The notes: generated by a model not told the origin, from the sequence alone. Positions 20,153 through 30,354 are shown, counted from the first letter of the stretch. The stretch: 64,000 bases of DNA from Sphingomonas mollis (GCF_016427505.1 NZ_JAELXS010000001.1:248001-312000); one strand, 5' to 3'. Translations and numbers: made by a program.

Positions 20153-20218
20153 GTCCGCGCGACATCGATCGCCCGACGGGATGAACGACGCCGCGCGCTT
20201 CCCGTTCGGGGCGACACG

Positions 20219-21130
20219 ATGTATCCCTCGACCATGTTCGAGTTGACCCATCTGCGCTGCTTCGTCGTTCTGGCCGAGGAACTCCACTTCGGTCGGGCCG
20301 CCGAACGGTTGCACATCACGCAGTCGCCGCTCAGCCGGCAAATCCAGGTGCTGGAACGTATTCTCGGCGTCGAACTGTTCAACCGCGCCAGCCGCCGCGT
20401 CACGTTGACGCTGGCCGGCGAGACGTTCCTGCAGGAAGCGAAGCGGATCGTCCGCCTGTCCGAAAGCGCCGCACTGGCGGCGCGACGGGTGTGGAAGGGG
20501 GAGACGGGCCGTATCTCCATCGGCTTCACCGCCGTGTCCGGCTATGTCCTGTTGCCCGGTATCGTCAAACGTGCGGCGGCCGAATTGCCGGGACTGGAAT
20601 TGCAGCTGCACGAACTGGTATCCGGCGATCAGTTCGAGGCGCTGCATACCGGCCTGATCGATCTCGCGCTGGTCCGCCCGCCGGTCGACCGGGTGCAGTT
20701 CGATTCGGTGCCGCTGTTGCTGGAGAAGCTGCTCGTCGCCCTGCCCGAATCCGATCCGCGATCGACGCAGGCCAGCTTCGTCCCCAAGGACTTCGACGGC
20801 ACCGATCTGGTCATGTACACGCAGCGGGGGGCAGGATATTTCCACCATCTGCTCGGCAGTCTGTTCGAGCGCGCCGGCGCGTCGCCCCATTATGTCCAGC
20901 ACGTCACCCAGATTCACTCGCTGTTGGGGTTGGTCGGGGCGGGACTGGCGCCGGGGATCGTTCCCGAAGCGGCGGCGGGGATGAATCCGCGCGGGGTCGT
21001 GTTCCGTCCCCTGATCTGCGAACCGCAGACCCCGGTCGAGCTGCATCTGGCGTGGCGGCGCGAAAGTGGCAATGCCGCCCTGCCGGCGTTCCGGGAACTG
21101 TGCCTGAAGGCGGTGGCGCAGCCGCATTGA
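20219..21130 (+). CDS. LysR-type transcriptional regulator
   Basis: This 303-residue regulator has the N-terminal winged helix-turn-helix typical of LysR ([40 protein letters not shown]), followed by a two-lobed effector domain starting near [18 protein letters not shown]. The effector domain resembles BenM/CatM-like regulators of aromatic or acid catabolism. It is divergent from kdgD, so it most likely senses a hexarate-pathway acid and controls kdgD. The ATG at 20219 is used; ATG 20234 (MFELTHLRC) also fits the family and may be the real start. Confidence 0.9.
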   Translation: MYPSTMFELTHLRCFVVLAEELHFGRAAERLHITQSPLSRQIQVLERILGVELFNRASRRVTLTLAGETFLQEAKRIVRLSESAALAARRVWKGETGRISIGFTAVSGYVLLPGIVKRAAAELPGLELQLHELVSGDQFEALHTGLIDLALVRPPVDRVQFDSVPLLLEKLLVALPESDPRSTQASFVPKDFDGTDLVMYTQRGAGYFHHLLGSLFERAGASPHYVQHVTQIHSLLGLVGAGLAPGIVPEAAAGMNPRGVVFRPLICEPQTPVELHLAWRRESGNAALPAFRELCLKAVAQPH

Positions 21131-21151
21131 TCGGCGGGCGCCGACGATCGA

Positions 21152-23005
21152 TCACCCGGTCAGGTCGGGCCAGTCGAGCGTCGGTGGCTGGCTGTGGCGC
21201 CGCATCTCCAGAACGATCCGCGCACCCGAACCGGGCTCCAGCCGTACCGTAACGTCGCGGCGGCCGACGGCGATGCGCCGGTCGCCGATCCGCACCGCCT
21301 CGATCCGGTGTTCGCCATAGCCGCCGCCACGGATCACCATCCGCCGTGGCAGTGCCGGGTTCAGGTTCACCAGCGACAACGTCGTGCTGCCCTCCTCCAG
21401 TTTCTCGACCAGCGCGGCGACGTCTTCGGGCAGGCCCGGTCGCTGGCGATCCGCATCGAAATGGCGCAACCGCGTGAACAGCAGGGTGCCGCCCTGATTG
21501 GGGGAGTTGGGTGACCAGGGCGGCCGCGCGACATGGATCGCGCCCATCGTCTGGTGCAGCAGGGCGGTGACGGACACCGGATTGCGCTCGATCGGATTGT
21601 CCGCCAGCCGGGTCTGCGCGGTCGTTTTATCCTCGCGGACGCGGACCATCTGGGTTCGCACCAGGTCCATGTCGTCCATCAACGCCTGTTCGGCCCAACC
21701 CGGTGCCTTGCCGCCCAGGAAGTCGGTCCACGGCGTGGCCGCCATTGCGGCCCGATCGCTCTCGCGCATCGACAGATACCAGATTTCGCCGGTGTTGAGC
21801 CGATAGGGACCGGGCTTGAATCCGTACCAGCCCCGGTCGCCGTGCATCGTCGGCGCGGACAGGACGCCGTCAACGGTCCGCGAAGCCGCGTTGATCCGCG
21901 CATTCTGATCGCGCCACGCTTGCAGATAACGATCGTCGCCCGTCGCGAGATAGGCGTTCATGAAGCCCATGATCGCGCGCGGGATGCGGTTGCGATCCTC
22001 GCGCTTGCCGGTCACGGGCGAGACCGGGCTGAACCCCCAGCCATAGGTGCCGCCATACCATCGGCCGCGTGCGCCGCCGCCGATGCGGCCATCGACCCCG
22101 ATGTTGCTCGGCAGGATGCCGTCATTGGCGCGGGCGCGGGCGGCCCATGCGTCGACATAGTCGAGCATCCAGTCGCGGAACCGCGTCTCGCCCGTCATCA
22201 TCCATGCATTGAGACCGAGCGCGGTCGAATGGAGGTTCAGCGGGTTGTCGCCCATCGTCTCGGTATATTCGCGGTAATGCTCCAGCGTCTGGGCATAGCT
22301 GGTCTCGCCATGCACCATCTCGAACCGGCTGGTGTCGAACGGGTCGCCCGCCCAGTCGAGCATGGTGGCCGGGCGCATCAGCGGACCGATGCTGCCGTTG
22401 AACATCGACCGGATCAGCCGCAGCCTGGGATCGTAATTGGGTGCCTTCGGATCGCGGCCGGTGTAGAAATCGGCGAAGCGGCGAGTGCGGTCGATCAGGC
22501 GACGATCGCCGGGCGTGCACAGGCCCAGCTGATTGAACGTCGTCAGCCCCTCGCTGATATGTTGCCAGTCCATCTGCGGCGGAAATTCGCGGACGTACAT
22601 GCCCTGCCGACCCATCGGCACGTCGCGGGTACGGGCGCGGGAGAATTGCGCGAAGTGCGCCTCCTGCACCGCGCGCGCCAGATCGAGGATGCCGGCGTCG
22701 CCACCGACCAGATAGAGATAGGGCCAGTCGTTGATCGCCTCGATCGCATCGTCGGGGCCGTCGTTGGCGCCCCAGCGCAGGAACGCCTCGATCTCGTGCC
22801 GGCGGTTGAAATAGCGATCGTGGAATGCACGCGCCGCGTCGCTTTGCATCGCGATCAGATGGCGTTGCAGCACGGCCCAGCGCGGCGGCGGCATCGGCGT
22901 ATCGATGACGATCGCGGCGGTCGCGGCGCGGGCGATGCCCGGCAGCGCCATCGCCAGCGCCGCCACGCCGCCACTCGTCAATACGGCGCGTCGATCGATC
23001 GTCAT
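21152..23005 (-). CDS. Tat-exported protein of unknown function (possible alpha/alpha-barrel glycan enzyme)
   Basis: This is a 617-residue protein with a Tat leader (MTIDRRAVLTSGGVAALAMALPGIARA). I do not recognise a named family. The body is rich in aromatic and helix-forming segments such as LNLHSTALGLNAWMMTGETRFRDWMLDYVDAW and GFMNAYLATGDDRYLQAWRDQNARI. This periodic helical pattern suits an (alpha/alpha)6 toroid, as in unsaturated glucuronyl hydrolases, polysaccharide lyases and GH127/GH105-like enzymes. The last 100 residues look like a beta-sandwich. Its ATG overlaps the transporter stop by four bases (ATGA), so both are made from one mRNA. Export next to a uronate-type transporter suggests it acts on the glycan feeding this pathway. 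Confidence 0.65.
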   Translation of the reverse strand: MTIDRRAVLTSGGVAALAMALPGIARAATAAIVIDTPMPPPRWAVLQRHLIAMQSDAARAFHDRYFNRRHEIEAFLRWGANDGPDDAIEAINDWPYLYLVGGDAGILDLARAVQEAHFAQFSRARTRDVPMGRQGMYVREFPPQMDWQHISEGLTTFNQLGLCTPGDRRLIDRTRRFADFYTGRDPKAPNYDPRLRLIRSMFNGSIGPLMRPATMLDWAGDPFDTSRFEMVHGETSYAQTLEHYREYTETMGDNPLNLHSTALGLNAWMMTGETRFRDWMLDYVDAWAARARANDGILPSNIGVDGRIGGGARGRWYGGTYGWGFSPVSPVTGKREDRNRIPRAIMGFMNAYLATGDDRYLQAWRDQNARINAASRTVDGVLSAPTMHGDRGWYGFKPGPYRLNTGEIWYLSMRESDRAAMAATPWTDFLGGKAPGWAEQALMDDMDLVRTQMVRVREDKTTAQTRLADNPIERNPVSVTALLHQTMGAIHVARPPWSPNSPNQGGTLLFTRLRHFDADRQRPGLPEDVAALVEKLEEGSTTLSLVNLNPALPRRMVIRGGGYGEHRIEAVRIGDRRIAVGRRDVTVRLEPGSGARIVLEMRRHSQPPTLDWPDLTG

Positions 23006-24330
23006 GCGACCAGCTCCAGCCGTTCCAGCTTCTGGACGATGACGAAATAGGCGACGATGGTCAGCAGGCAATGCGCGCCGACGAACACCAGCGCGGTATC
23101 GAACGATCCCCCGCGCGCGACCAGTATGCCGACGACGATCGGCGTGACGATGCCGGCGGTGTTGCCGAACGTGTTGAACACACCGCCCGCCAGCCCGGCC
23201 AGCTTGCGCGGCGCCACGTCGGACATCACGGCCCATCCGAGCGAGGCGACACCCTTGCCGAAGAACGCCAGCGACATGATCGCGACCACGCCCCATTGGC
23301 TGTCGATGTAGACCGCCGCCATGATGAGGCTGGCCAGCAGCATCCCGCCCAGCAACGGTGCCTTGCGCGCCAGCGTGATCGACCCGGTGCGGGCGAGGAT
23401 CCTATCCGATATCAAGCCGCCGACGATGCCGCCGGCGAAACCGCACAGTGCCGGCACCGCGGCGACGAACCCGGCCTGCAGAATGTCGAACCCGCGATCC
23501 TTGACCAGATAGATCGGAAACCACGTCACGAAGAAGTACGTCAGCACGTTGATGCAATATTGACCCAGATAGACGCCGATCATCATCCGGCTGGTCAGTA
23601 ACTGGCGCACATTATGCCAGGTGAAGGTCGGCTCGCTGCCCTTGCGGTTCTGCGAGTCCAGCTCCACCAGCCCGCCGCCTTCACGGATCAGGTCGATCTC
23701 GGCCTGATTTGCCCATTTGTGTTTCACCGGATCGCGGATGAACGCGGAGAAGGCGACCATCGCGAGGAGGCCGAGCCCGCCCATGACGAAGAACACGGCC
23801 CGCCAGCTCGTCGTGTGGACGATCCAGCCCATCAGCGGTGCGAACGCGACCAGCGAGAAATACTGCGCGGAATTGAAGATGGCCGACGCCGTACCGCGCT
23901 CGTGCGCCGGAAACCACGCCGCGACGATGCGGGCATTGCCGGGGAAGGACGGCGCCTCGCACAGCCCGACCAGAAAGCGCATCACGAACAACTGCGTAAC
24001 GACGGTGGCGCCGAAAAAGAAACCGGCGAACCCCTGGATCGCGGTGAAGACCGACCATGTCCCGATCGCCGCGATGTAGATCCAGCGCGTGCCGAACCGG
24101 TCGAGCAATGCGCCGCCCGGTATCTGCGCGGCGGCGTAGGACCAGGCGAAGGCGGACAGAATGAAACCCATCTGCACTGCGTTCAGCCCCAGTTCGTCGG
24201 ACGCGGCCGAACCGGCGATCGAGAAGGTCGCGCGATCCGCATAGTTGAGCGAGGTGATGACGAAGATCAGCGCGATGATGAAATAGCGGACGCGCGTCGG
24301 GCGTACGATCGTTCCCGTTCCGTCCGTCAT
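23002..24330 (-). CDS. MFS transporter, anion:cation symporter family (hexarate/hexuronate type)
   Basis: This 442-residue inner-membrane transporter has 12 predicted helices and matches the ACS family of the MFS, which includes GudP, GarP and ExuT. Family features are the first-helix motif FVITSLNYADRATFSIAGSAASDELGLN, GGALLDRFGTRW between helices 2 and 3, and GLCEAPSFPGNARIVAAWFP. It should import an acidic sugar such as glucarate, galactarate or a hexuronate by symport. The start at 24330 has GGGAGAAT upstream. It is coupled to the unknown exported protein and divergent from the TonB receptor, next to kdgD, which together point to uronate or aldarate use. Confidence 0.88.
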   Translation of the reverse strand: MTDGTGTIVRPTRVRYFIIALIFVITSLNYADRATFSIAGSAASDELGLNAVQMGFILSAFAWSYAAAQIPGGALLDRFGTRWIYIAAIGTWSVFTAIQGFAGFFFGATVVTQLFVMRFLVGLCEAPSFPGNARIVAAWFPAHERGTASAIFNSAQYFSLVAFAPLMGWIVHTTSWRAVFFVMGGLGLLAMVAFSAFIRDPVKHKWANQAEIDLIREGGGLVELDSQNRKGSEPTFTWHNVRQLLTSRMMIGVYLGQYCINVLTYFFVTWFPIYLVKDRGFDILQAGFVAAVPALCGFAGGIVGGLISDRILARTGSITLARKAPLLGGMLLASLIMAAVYIDSQWGVVAIMSLAFFGKGVASLGWAVMSDVAPRKLAGLAGGVFNTFGNTAGIVTPIVVGILVARGGSFDTALVFVGAHCLLTIVAYFVIVQKLERLELVA

Positions 24331-24654
24331 GCGCGATTCTCCCGTCCGATTTTCTGGTTCTCTTGTCGGATGGTCTAGGCGAACGATGGCCGCCCGTTCC
24401 ATGCCGCAATGCAAATCGATTGATGTCCTGACAGCATCGTGCGCCGATGACCGGCCATCCGCACCGATGCGGTACGCGCATCGATCCAACCTCTTTTCGC
24501 CGACGAAATCATGGCGACCTTCGCCTAGCATCGACAGGTTGATGACAAGATTGATCCCGGTGTCATATGATGCCGACAAGACAGCGAATCAAAGGACCAG
24601 CGGCGGTCGTGAACAGTCGCGGCCGATACTTGCGTCATGATGGGGAGGATAAAC
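24331..24654. promoter_or_regulatory. 324-base divergent control region between the MFS and TonB-receptor genes
   Basis: No gene is visible in this gap. It must hold the promoters for both divergent transcripts. Candidate protein sites are an imperfect palindrome at 24559-24574 (GGTGTCATATGATGCC, core TCATATGA), an AATCGATT palindrome at 24414-24421, and two opposed copies of TTGTCGG at 24363-24369 (+) and 24573-24579 (as CCGACAA). TTGTCGG also occurs before the semialdehyde dehydrogenase gene at 47030. Functional use of these sites is inference. Confidence 0.5.
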
Positions 24655-27543
24655 ATGGTTTCTTCTACGGTTGCGCTTCGTCGACATTTCATCGGTGGTG
24701 TTTCGGCTGCGGTCATCGCAATCGCCTGGTTATCGCCCGCTGTCGCCCAAACTGTTGATGCAGCGCAGGAAACGCCGTCTTCCCCGCAAACTGACGATGC
24801 GCCCGAGCCCAGTGCGCCCGATATCGTGGTAACCGGTTTCCGCAGCTCCATCCAGAGCGCGCAGATCGAAAAGCGCCGCGCCACGGGCGCGGTCGATGTC
24901 ATCAAGTCCGAAGACATCGCCAAGTTTCCCGACAACAATCTGGCCGAATCGCTCCAGCGCATTCCCGGCGTCGCCATCTCGCGCGAAGGCGGCGAGGGGC
25001 GCAGCATCGCGGTGCGCGGGCTTGGCCCCGAATATACCCGCGTGCGGATCAACGGCATGGAGGCGGTGGCCACGACGGGCGGCTCCGATGCCGGCGGCGC
25101 GGTCAATCGCGGTCGCGGTTTCGATTTCAATGTCTTCGCGTCGGAGCTGTTCAACTCGCTGACGGTCCGCAAGACCGCCTCTGCTTCGGTCGAGGAAGGG
25201 TCGCTGGGCGCGACCGTCGACTTGCAGGCCGCGCGCCCGCTCGATTTCCGCGACCGTTTCGTCGTCGCCGGGTCGGCGCGCGCCGGATATAACGACCTGT
25301 CGAAAAGCTGGGACCCGCGTCTTGCCGGCCTCGTCAGCTGGCAGAACGGCTCCGGCACGCTGGGGGCACTGTTCTCCGCCGCCTATTCCACCCGCACCAT
25401 CGACGAGACGGGGCATTCGACGGTGCGCTGGAGCCCCACCGGTGCCAATGGCGGCTTCAACGCCGCGTCCACCCTGCCGGGATACAGTATCGCCCAGATC
25501 AATACGGTGCCCGCCACCAACGGATCGAACTGGGGCAATCTGATCTATCATCCCCGCATCCCGCGATACGACACATGGTCGAACGACATCGAACGGCTGG
25601 GTCTGACCGGTGCCGTGCAGTGGAAACCGAACGATGGCACGGAGATCGTGATCGAGGGGCTGTACGCGAAGTCCAAGACCGAGCGGCAGGAAAACTATAT
25701 CGAGGCACTGTCGTTCAGCCGCACCGGCGCGACCGGCAAGGCGCAGTCGATCATCCGCACGGGTGAGGTCGACGACCGAAACAATCTGGTCTACGGTGTC
25801 TTCGACGATGTCGATGCCCGCATCGAATCCCGCCGCGATGAATTCAGTACGACCTTCTATCAGGCCAACACGGTCCTGAAGCAGGAGATCACCGATCATT
25901 TCCGCCTGAACGGCTATGTCGGTTACTCGAAGTCCACGTTCGACAGCCCCGTCCAGACCACCGTCGTGCTCGACCGGCTGAACACGGACGGGTTCAGCTG
26001 GGATTACCGCGACAACGATCGCCTGCCGACGATGAACTGGGGCTTCGACACCGCGAACCCGGCCAGCTGGTCGTTCATCAATGGCACCTCCGACATCCGC
26101 ATCCGCCAGAACGAGGTAAAGAACGACTTCCTGTCGACCAAGCTCGCCGGCGAGTGGGACGTGACGGATGGCTTCAAGCTGTCGGTCGGCGGCGAGTATC
26201 GACGTTTCCGGTACGACACGTTCGAATCGCGCCGCTTCGTCGCGGAAACCAGTTCCGGTACGCTGACGGCGGCGCAGGTCGCGGCGCTGACATCGCCGTT
26301 CAACGGCGCCACCGGCGATCCGACGCGCAGCAGCTACGTCATCCCCAATCTGCAGGGGTTCATCGACACGCTCGGCATCTATTGCAACTGTGTCAGGAAC
26401 ATCAACGGCCAACAGGTCGACTTTCGCGTCAACGGCCGCGACGTGGCGGGTACGAACCCCAACGCCACCGCCGCCAGCAACACCGGCAACATCAAGGAAG
26501 TCGACAAGGCGCTGTGGTTCATGCTCGATTTCGAGCGGGAACTGGGTGGCATCACCTTCCGCGGCGATGCCGGTGTCCGTTACGTGAGGACCGGGCAGAC
26601 ATCGTTCGGCTACGGGCTGGCCAGCGGTGCCGCCAATCCGATCACGGTCAAGCGCAACTATGACAACTGGTTACCATCGATCAATCTGGTCGCGGAGCTG
26701 ACGAGCAACCTGCAACTCCGCTTCGGCGCCGCGCAGGTCATCACCCGCCCCGGTCTCGGTGCGCTGTCGCCCGGCGGCAACCTGACGTTGCAGGCCGCCA
26801 ACCAGGTGTTCAACCAGGGCAATCCCTTCCTGAACCCGACCGAGGCATCCAATCTGGACGTGTCGGCGGAATGGTATTTCGCGCGCGGATCGCTGCTCGC
26901 GGTCAGCCTGTTCCAGAAGAACATCGGGTCGCTCAGCGGCACGCAGATCTCCACGCTGGTGCCGTTCAACCAGCTCGGCTTCCCGCTGAACCTTGCGACC
27001 GATCAAGGACTCGCGGTCGACGTGCCCGTCACCGTGCGCCGGACGATCAACGGCGAGGGCGGCAAGCTGAAGGGCTTCGAGATCAATTATCAGCACCAGC
27101 TGTCGTTCCTGCCCGGCATCCTGCGCAACCTCGGCGTCCTGACCAACTACACCTATGTGAAGGCCGATCTGAGATATCCGGGGCCGGGCGGGGTCGGCAC
27201 CGTCATCGGGCCGCTCACCAACCTGTCGAAGCACACCGCCAACGGTACGTTGTTCTACGAGGACTCGCTCCTCAGCATGCGCGGGTCGGTGTCGTACCGG
27301 TCGGGCTATGTCGAGGCGTTCGGCGGCGGTGCGCGCGACCAGAATAATGAGGAGGGGGTCAACGGCGCGCTGAACGTCGATGCCTCGATCGGCATCAACA
27401 TCACCAAGAACATCACGCTGACGGTCGAGGGCAACAACCTGACCGACGAACCGAAGGATCAGTACATCGACGCCACGGACCGCGTGGTGCTCAACCATCG
27501 GTTCGGCCGGCAATTCTATTTCGGCGCACGCTTCAAGTTCTGA
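24655..27543 (+). CDS. TonB-dependent receptor (Xanthomonas/Caulobacter carbohydrate type)
   Basis: This 962-residue outer-membrane transporter belongs to the large TonB-receptor group that xanthomonads, caulobacters and sphingomonads use for oligosaccharides. It shows a signal peptide (ending SPAVAQ), a TonB box in APDIVVTGFRSSI, a plug with KFPDNNLAESLQRIPGVAISREGGEGRSIAVRGLGPEYTRV, and a 22-strand-type barrel ending in FGARFKF. The start at 24655 is chosen because GGGGAGG lies six bases before it; ATG 24637 would precede that site. GH43 follows by 14 bases in the same operon. It has no STN domain, so it only transports. Confidence 0.92.
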   Translation: MVSSTVALRRHFIGGVSAAVIAIAWLSPAVAQTVDAAQETPSSPQTDDAPEPSAPDIVVTGFRSSIQSAQIEKRRATGAVDVIKSEDIAKFPDNNLAESLQRIPGVAISREGGEGRSIAVRGLGPEYTRVRINGMEAVATTGGSDAGGAVNRGRGFDFNVFASELFNSLTVRKTASASVEEGSLGATVDLQAARPLDFRDRFVVAGSARAGYNDLSKSWDPRLAGLVSWQNGSGTLGALFSAAYSTRTIDETGHSTVRWSPTGANGGFNAASTLPGYSIAQINTVPATNGSNWGNLIYHPRIPRYDTWSNDIERLGLTGAVQWKPNDGTEIVIEGLYAKSKTERQENYIEALSFSRTGATGKAQSIIRTGEVDDRNNLVYGVFDDVDARIESRRDEFSTTFYQANTVLKQEITDHFRLNGYVGYSKSTFDSPVQTTVVLDRLNTDGFSWDYRDNDRLPTMNWGFDTANPASWSFINGTSDIRIRQNEVKNDFLSTKLAGEWDVTDGFKLSVGGEYRRFRYDTFESRRFVAETSSGTLTAAQVAALTSPFNGATGDPTRSSYVIPNLQGFIDTLGIYCNCVRNINGQQVDFRVNGRDVAGTNPNATAASNTGNIKEVDKALWFMLDFERELGGITFRGDAGVRYVRTGQTSFGYGLASGAANPITVKRNYDNWLPSINLVAELTSNLQLRFGAAQVITRPGLGALSPGGNLTLQAANQVFNQGNPFLNPTEASNLDVSAEWYFARGSLLAVSLFQKNIGSLSGTQISTLVPFNQLGFPLNLATDQGLAVDVPVTVRRTINGEGGKLKGFEINYQHQLSFLPGILRNLGVLTNYTYVKADLRYPGPGGVGTVIGPLTNLSKHTANGTLFYEDSLLSMRGSVSYRSGYVEAFGGGARDQNNEEGVNGALNVDASIGINITKNITLTVEGNNLTDEPKDQYIDATDRVVLNHRFGRQFYFGARFKF

Positions 27544-27557
27544 TCGGAGACACGACG

Positions 27558-28814
27558 ATGACCGACGGTTCCTCGATCGATCGCCGCATGGTCCTTGCGG
27601 GTGGTGTGGCGCTGCTTGCCACCACACCGCGTGTCATGGCGCAGGGGGCGACTGTCCGGAAGCGACCGCCGTTTCCCATCGAGGACGATGTCGGCCGCCG
27701 CGTCGCGCCGCCGCCGGCCGGTTATTTCGATGTGAAGGGGCGCAGCGGCCCCGGCCAGCGCGTCACGCCCGCCACGGAGCGTGGCGGCTGGGTCACCAGC
27801 GAGGCGGCGGTCGATCGCAAGGGCGTGCGCTATCGCGGCCCCGGACCGGCACCGGCCAATCTGTTGCCATGGGGCGAATCGGATTCCGGCCGCGTCGTGT
27901 CGCAGGGTCTGATTCCGCCGGTGAAGCCGCTGCTTCATGTCCATCTGCGTGACACGATCGTCTGTCTGGGCGGCGATGGAAACTATTACATGACCGGATC
28001 GACCGGCGACGACATCTGGAAACAGAATGACGGTGTCGAACTCTGGCGCTCGCCCGATCTGAAGCGTTGGGATTATCTGGGACTGGTCTGGAGCATCGAA
28101 CGCGACGGCGGCTGGGAAAAGAACTGGACCGTCCGCAAGGGCGATTATTTCCGCGCGGTCTGGGCGCCCGAAATCCACTTCATCAACGGCAATTACTACA
28201 TCTGCCATTCGATCAGCCGATCGGGCATCGCGATCCTGCGCAGCACGACCGGCCGTGCGGAGGGGCCGTATGTTCACGCCTTCTCGCCCGACGCGCCGCT
28301 GCGCAACGGTATCGACGCGACGCTGTTCGGCGACGACGACGGTTCGGTCTACCTGACCTATGGCGGCGCGTTCGAGATGGTCCGCCTGAAGAAGGACCTG
28401 TCGGGCTATGACGGCGACTGGCAACCGATCGTGCTGGAAACCCCCGACCCGGACCCGGCCCATCACAACAAGAAATGCATCCGGCATGATTACAAGGATA
28501 TCGGGTTCGAGGGCGCGACCATGTTCAAGCATGATGGCCGCTATTATCTGGGCGCCGTCGATCGCTTCGTCCCCAACCGCTATTCCTTCGCGCTCGCGAC
28601 GTCCGACAAGCCGTTCGGCCCTTACCGCGACCGGTATGAAAGTGTGCCGTGCGGTGGCGGCGGCAACATCTTTCGCGACAAGCAAGGCCGCTGGTGGTGC
28701 ACCATCTTCGGCAACGACGACGAAGCGCCGTTCCGCGAAAAGCCCGGCATCGTTCCGGCACGGATGGACGAGAAGGGGCATCTGGTCGCCGATTTCCGCC
28801 CGCGCGACATCTAG
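27558..28814 (+). CDS. GH43-like exported glycoside hydrolase
   Basis: This 418-residue exported enzyme has a Tat-type leader (SIDRRMVLAGGVALLATTPRVMA). The body is a five-bladed beta-propeller of the GH43 kind. Repeats of the form DTIVCLGGDGNYYMTGSTG, VWAPEIHFINGNYYICHS and GFEGATMFKHDGRYYLGAVD match the blades, with the catalytic acid and base likely in WAPEIHF and GFEGATMF. GH43 enzymes release arabinose, xylose or galactose from plant polysaccharide. It sits 14 bases after the TonB receptor gene and converges with the GH32 gene. Confidence 0.8.
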   Translation: MTDGSSIDRRMVLAGGVALLATTPRVMAQGATVRKRPPFPIEDDVGRRVAPPPAGYFDVKGRSGPGQRVTPATERGGWVTSEAAVDRKGVRYRGPGPAPANLLPWGESDSGRVVSQGLIPPVKPLLHVHLRDTIVCLGGDGNYYMTGSTGDDIWKQNDGVELWRSPDLKRWDYLGLVWSIERDGGWEKNWTVRKGDYFRAVWAPEIHFINGNYYICHSISRSGIAILRSTTGRAEGPYVHAFSPDAPLRNGIDATLFGDDDGSVYLTYGGAFEMVRLKKDLSGYDGDWQPIVLETPDPDPAHHNKKCIRHDYKDIGFEGATMFKHDGRYYLGAVDRFVPNRYSFALATSDKPFGPYRDRYESVPCGGGGNIFRDKQGRWWCTIFGNDDEAPFREKPGIVPARMDEKGHLVADFRPRDI

Positions 28815-28839
28815 GCAGTATCGCTTGCCGTGATCGCCG

Positions 28840-30354
28840 TCACTGCCGCCGCGCCGATGCCGCCGGATCGATCGCCGCGATGCTCAGGCGGCTGATGTCC
28901 GCCGACCCGCCGGTCGTGCTGGCCGCCCAGGTCAGCGGGCCTTTGCCTGGATAGAAACGGTCGGTGATCGTACGGGTGCCGTCGGCGGCATAGAGTTCGA
29001 TGATCGAGCGATCGATCAACAGGCGCAACGTGACGGAACCGGTGCCACTTGGCAGGCGTGCCACATGCCGGTCCGCAAAGGCATCGTGGAAATGCGGGCC
29101 GGACCGGGTGCGGTCGATGAACACTTCCCGTGTCGCGGGCGTGTAGCCGACCAGCGTCTGATATCCTTGCGCATCGCTCAGCGTCAGGACGATCTGTTTC
29201 GCATCGAGCGGATCGATGGTCATCGTGGCATCCGCGCTATCGCCGGGTAGCGGCAATGGCGTGGGCGTCGCCGTCAGGCGGATATGGTCGATCTGCCGGA
29301 TCGGCCCATGATGGCTATCCAGTTCGCGCACCGGCGCTTGCACGACCCGCCAGTCGCTTCCATCCCGGCGCAGGGACAGGACGCGCGGCACGGTCATCAG
29401 TCCGCGGGCGGGATAGGTCGGGATGTCGTTGGCGTAGCGCCAGTCATTGGCCCAGCCGATCCAGATACGGCGACCATCGGGCACGTCGTTCCACGACACC
29501 GCCGCATAGAAATCCGCGCCGGCATCCATCCAGTGCGGCTCTCCCGACCAGTCCGGCTCCAGCGTGAAGCGGGTGCCGTCGAACGATCCGACGAACCACT
29601 GGCCGCCCGATCCGCCACCGGGGCCGTTATCGCCCTGACTGACGCTCAGCACCCACCGCTTCTCGCCGGGACGACCGTTCGCGACGGGCAACTCGAATAG
29701 ATCGGGACATTCCCAGTTCTTCCCCCGTGCGCCGGCGGGGCCGAAATCGCTGGCGTGAGTCCAGTGCTTCAGATCGGGCGAGGTATAGATCGTCGCCCTG
29801 TTCTCAATCGCCCGGACGGCGATCATCACCCACCGGTGCGTGTCGTCGTGCCAGAACACCTTCGGGTCGCGGAACTCGGACGATCCGATGTCGAGAACCT
29901 TGCCATAGGGCGTGAAGGTCCGGCCGCGATCGTTGCTGTAGGCGGCATATTGCGACTGGTTCTTCGTGACGGGATCGAAGCCGGTGTAGATGGCGACCAT
30001 CGCGGGCTTGCCCGCCCGCCCGAAGCCGCTGGTGTTCCGCCGATCGACGACGGCGCTGCCCGAAAATGCCATCACGTCCGTCTCGGGGATCGCCAAGGGC
30101 AGTTCTTCCCATGTGACCAGATCGCGGCTGACGGCATGGCCCCAGCTCATATGCCCCCACCGGTCTCCGTGCGGATTATATTGATAGAACAGGTGGTACT
30201 CGCCACCGTACCAGACCAGGCCGTTGGGATCGTTCATCCAGTTTCGGGCAGGCGCGAAATGATAGCGGGGCCGCGGATCGGGTTGCGGCCATTGCGCGGC
30301 GGCGACGGTGGTCAACATGCCGCATAGAACGACGAACAACGATGCCAGACGCAT
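28840..30354 (-). CDS. GH32 exported beta-fructosidase (levanase/inulinase type)
   Basis: This 504-residue exported enzyme hydrolyses terminal fructose from fructans or sucrose. It has a signal peptide (MRLASLFVVLCGMLTTVAAAQ). All three GH32 signature motifs are present: NWMNDPNG (the Asp is the nucleophile), FRDPK (transition-state stabiliser) and ECPDLF (the Glu is the acid/base). A C-terminal beta-sandwich starts near SDATMTIDPLDAKQIVLTL. Its substrate differs from the pectin or uronate theme of the neighbours, so the locus may handle mixed plant glycans. It is divergent from the GH97 gene with a shared 148-base gap. Confidence 0.92.
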   Translation of the reverse strand: MRLASLFVVLCGMLTTVAAAQWPQPDPRPRYHFAPARNWMNDPNGLVWYGGEYHLFYQYNPHGDRWGHMSWGHAVSRDLVTWEELPLAIPETDVMAFSGSAVVDRRNTSGFGRAGKPAMVAIYTGFDPVTKNQSQYAAYSNDRGRTFTPYGKVLDIGSSEFRDPKVFWHDDTHRWVMIAVRAIENRATIYTSPDLKHWTHASDFGPAGARGKNWECPDLFELPVANGRPGEKRWVLSVSQGDNGPGGGSGGQWFVGSFDGTRFTLEPDWSGEPHWMDAGADFYAAVSWNDVPDGRRIWIGWANDWRYANDIPTYPARGLMTVPRVLSLRRDGSDWRVVQAPVRELDSHHGPIRQIDHIRLTATPTPLPLPGDSADATMTIDPLDAKQIVLTLSDAQGYQTLVGYTPATREVFIDRTRSGPHFHDAFADRHVARLPSGTGSVTLRLLIDRSIIELYAADGTRTITDRFYPGKGPLTWAASTTGGSADISRLSIAAIDPAASARRQ

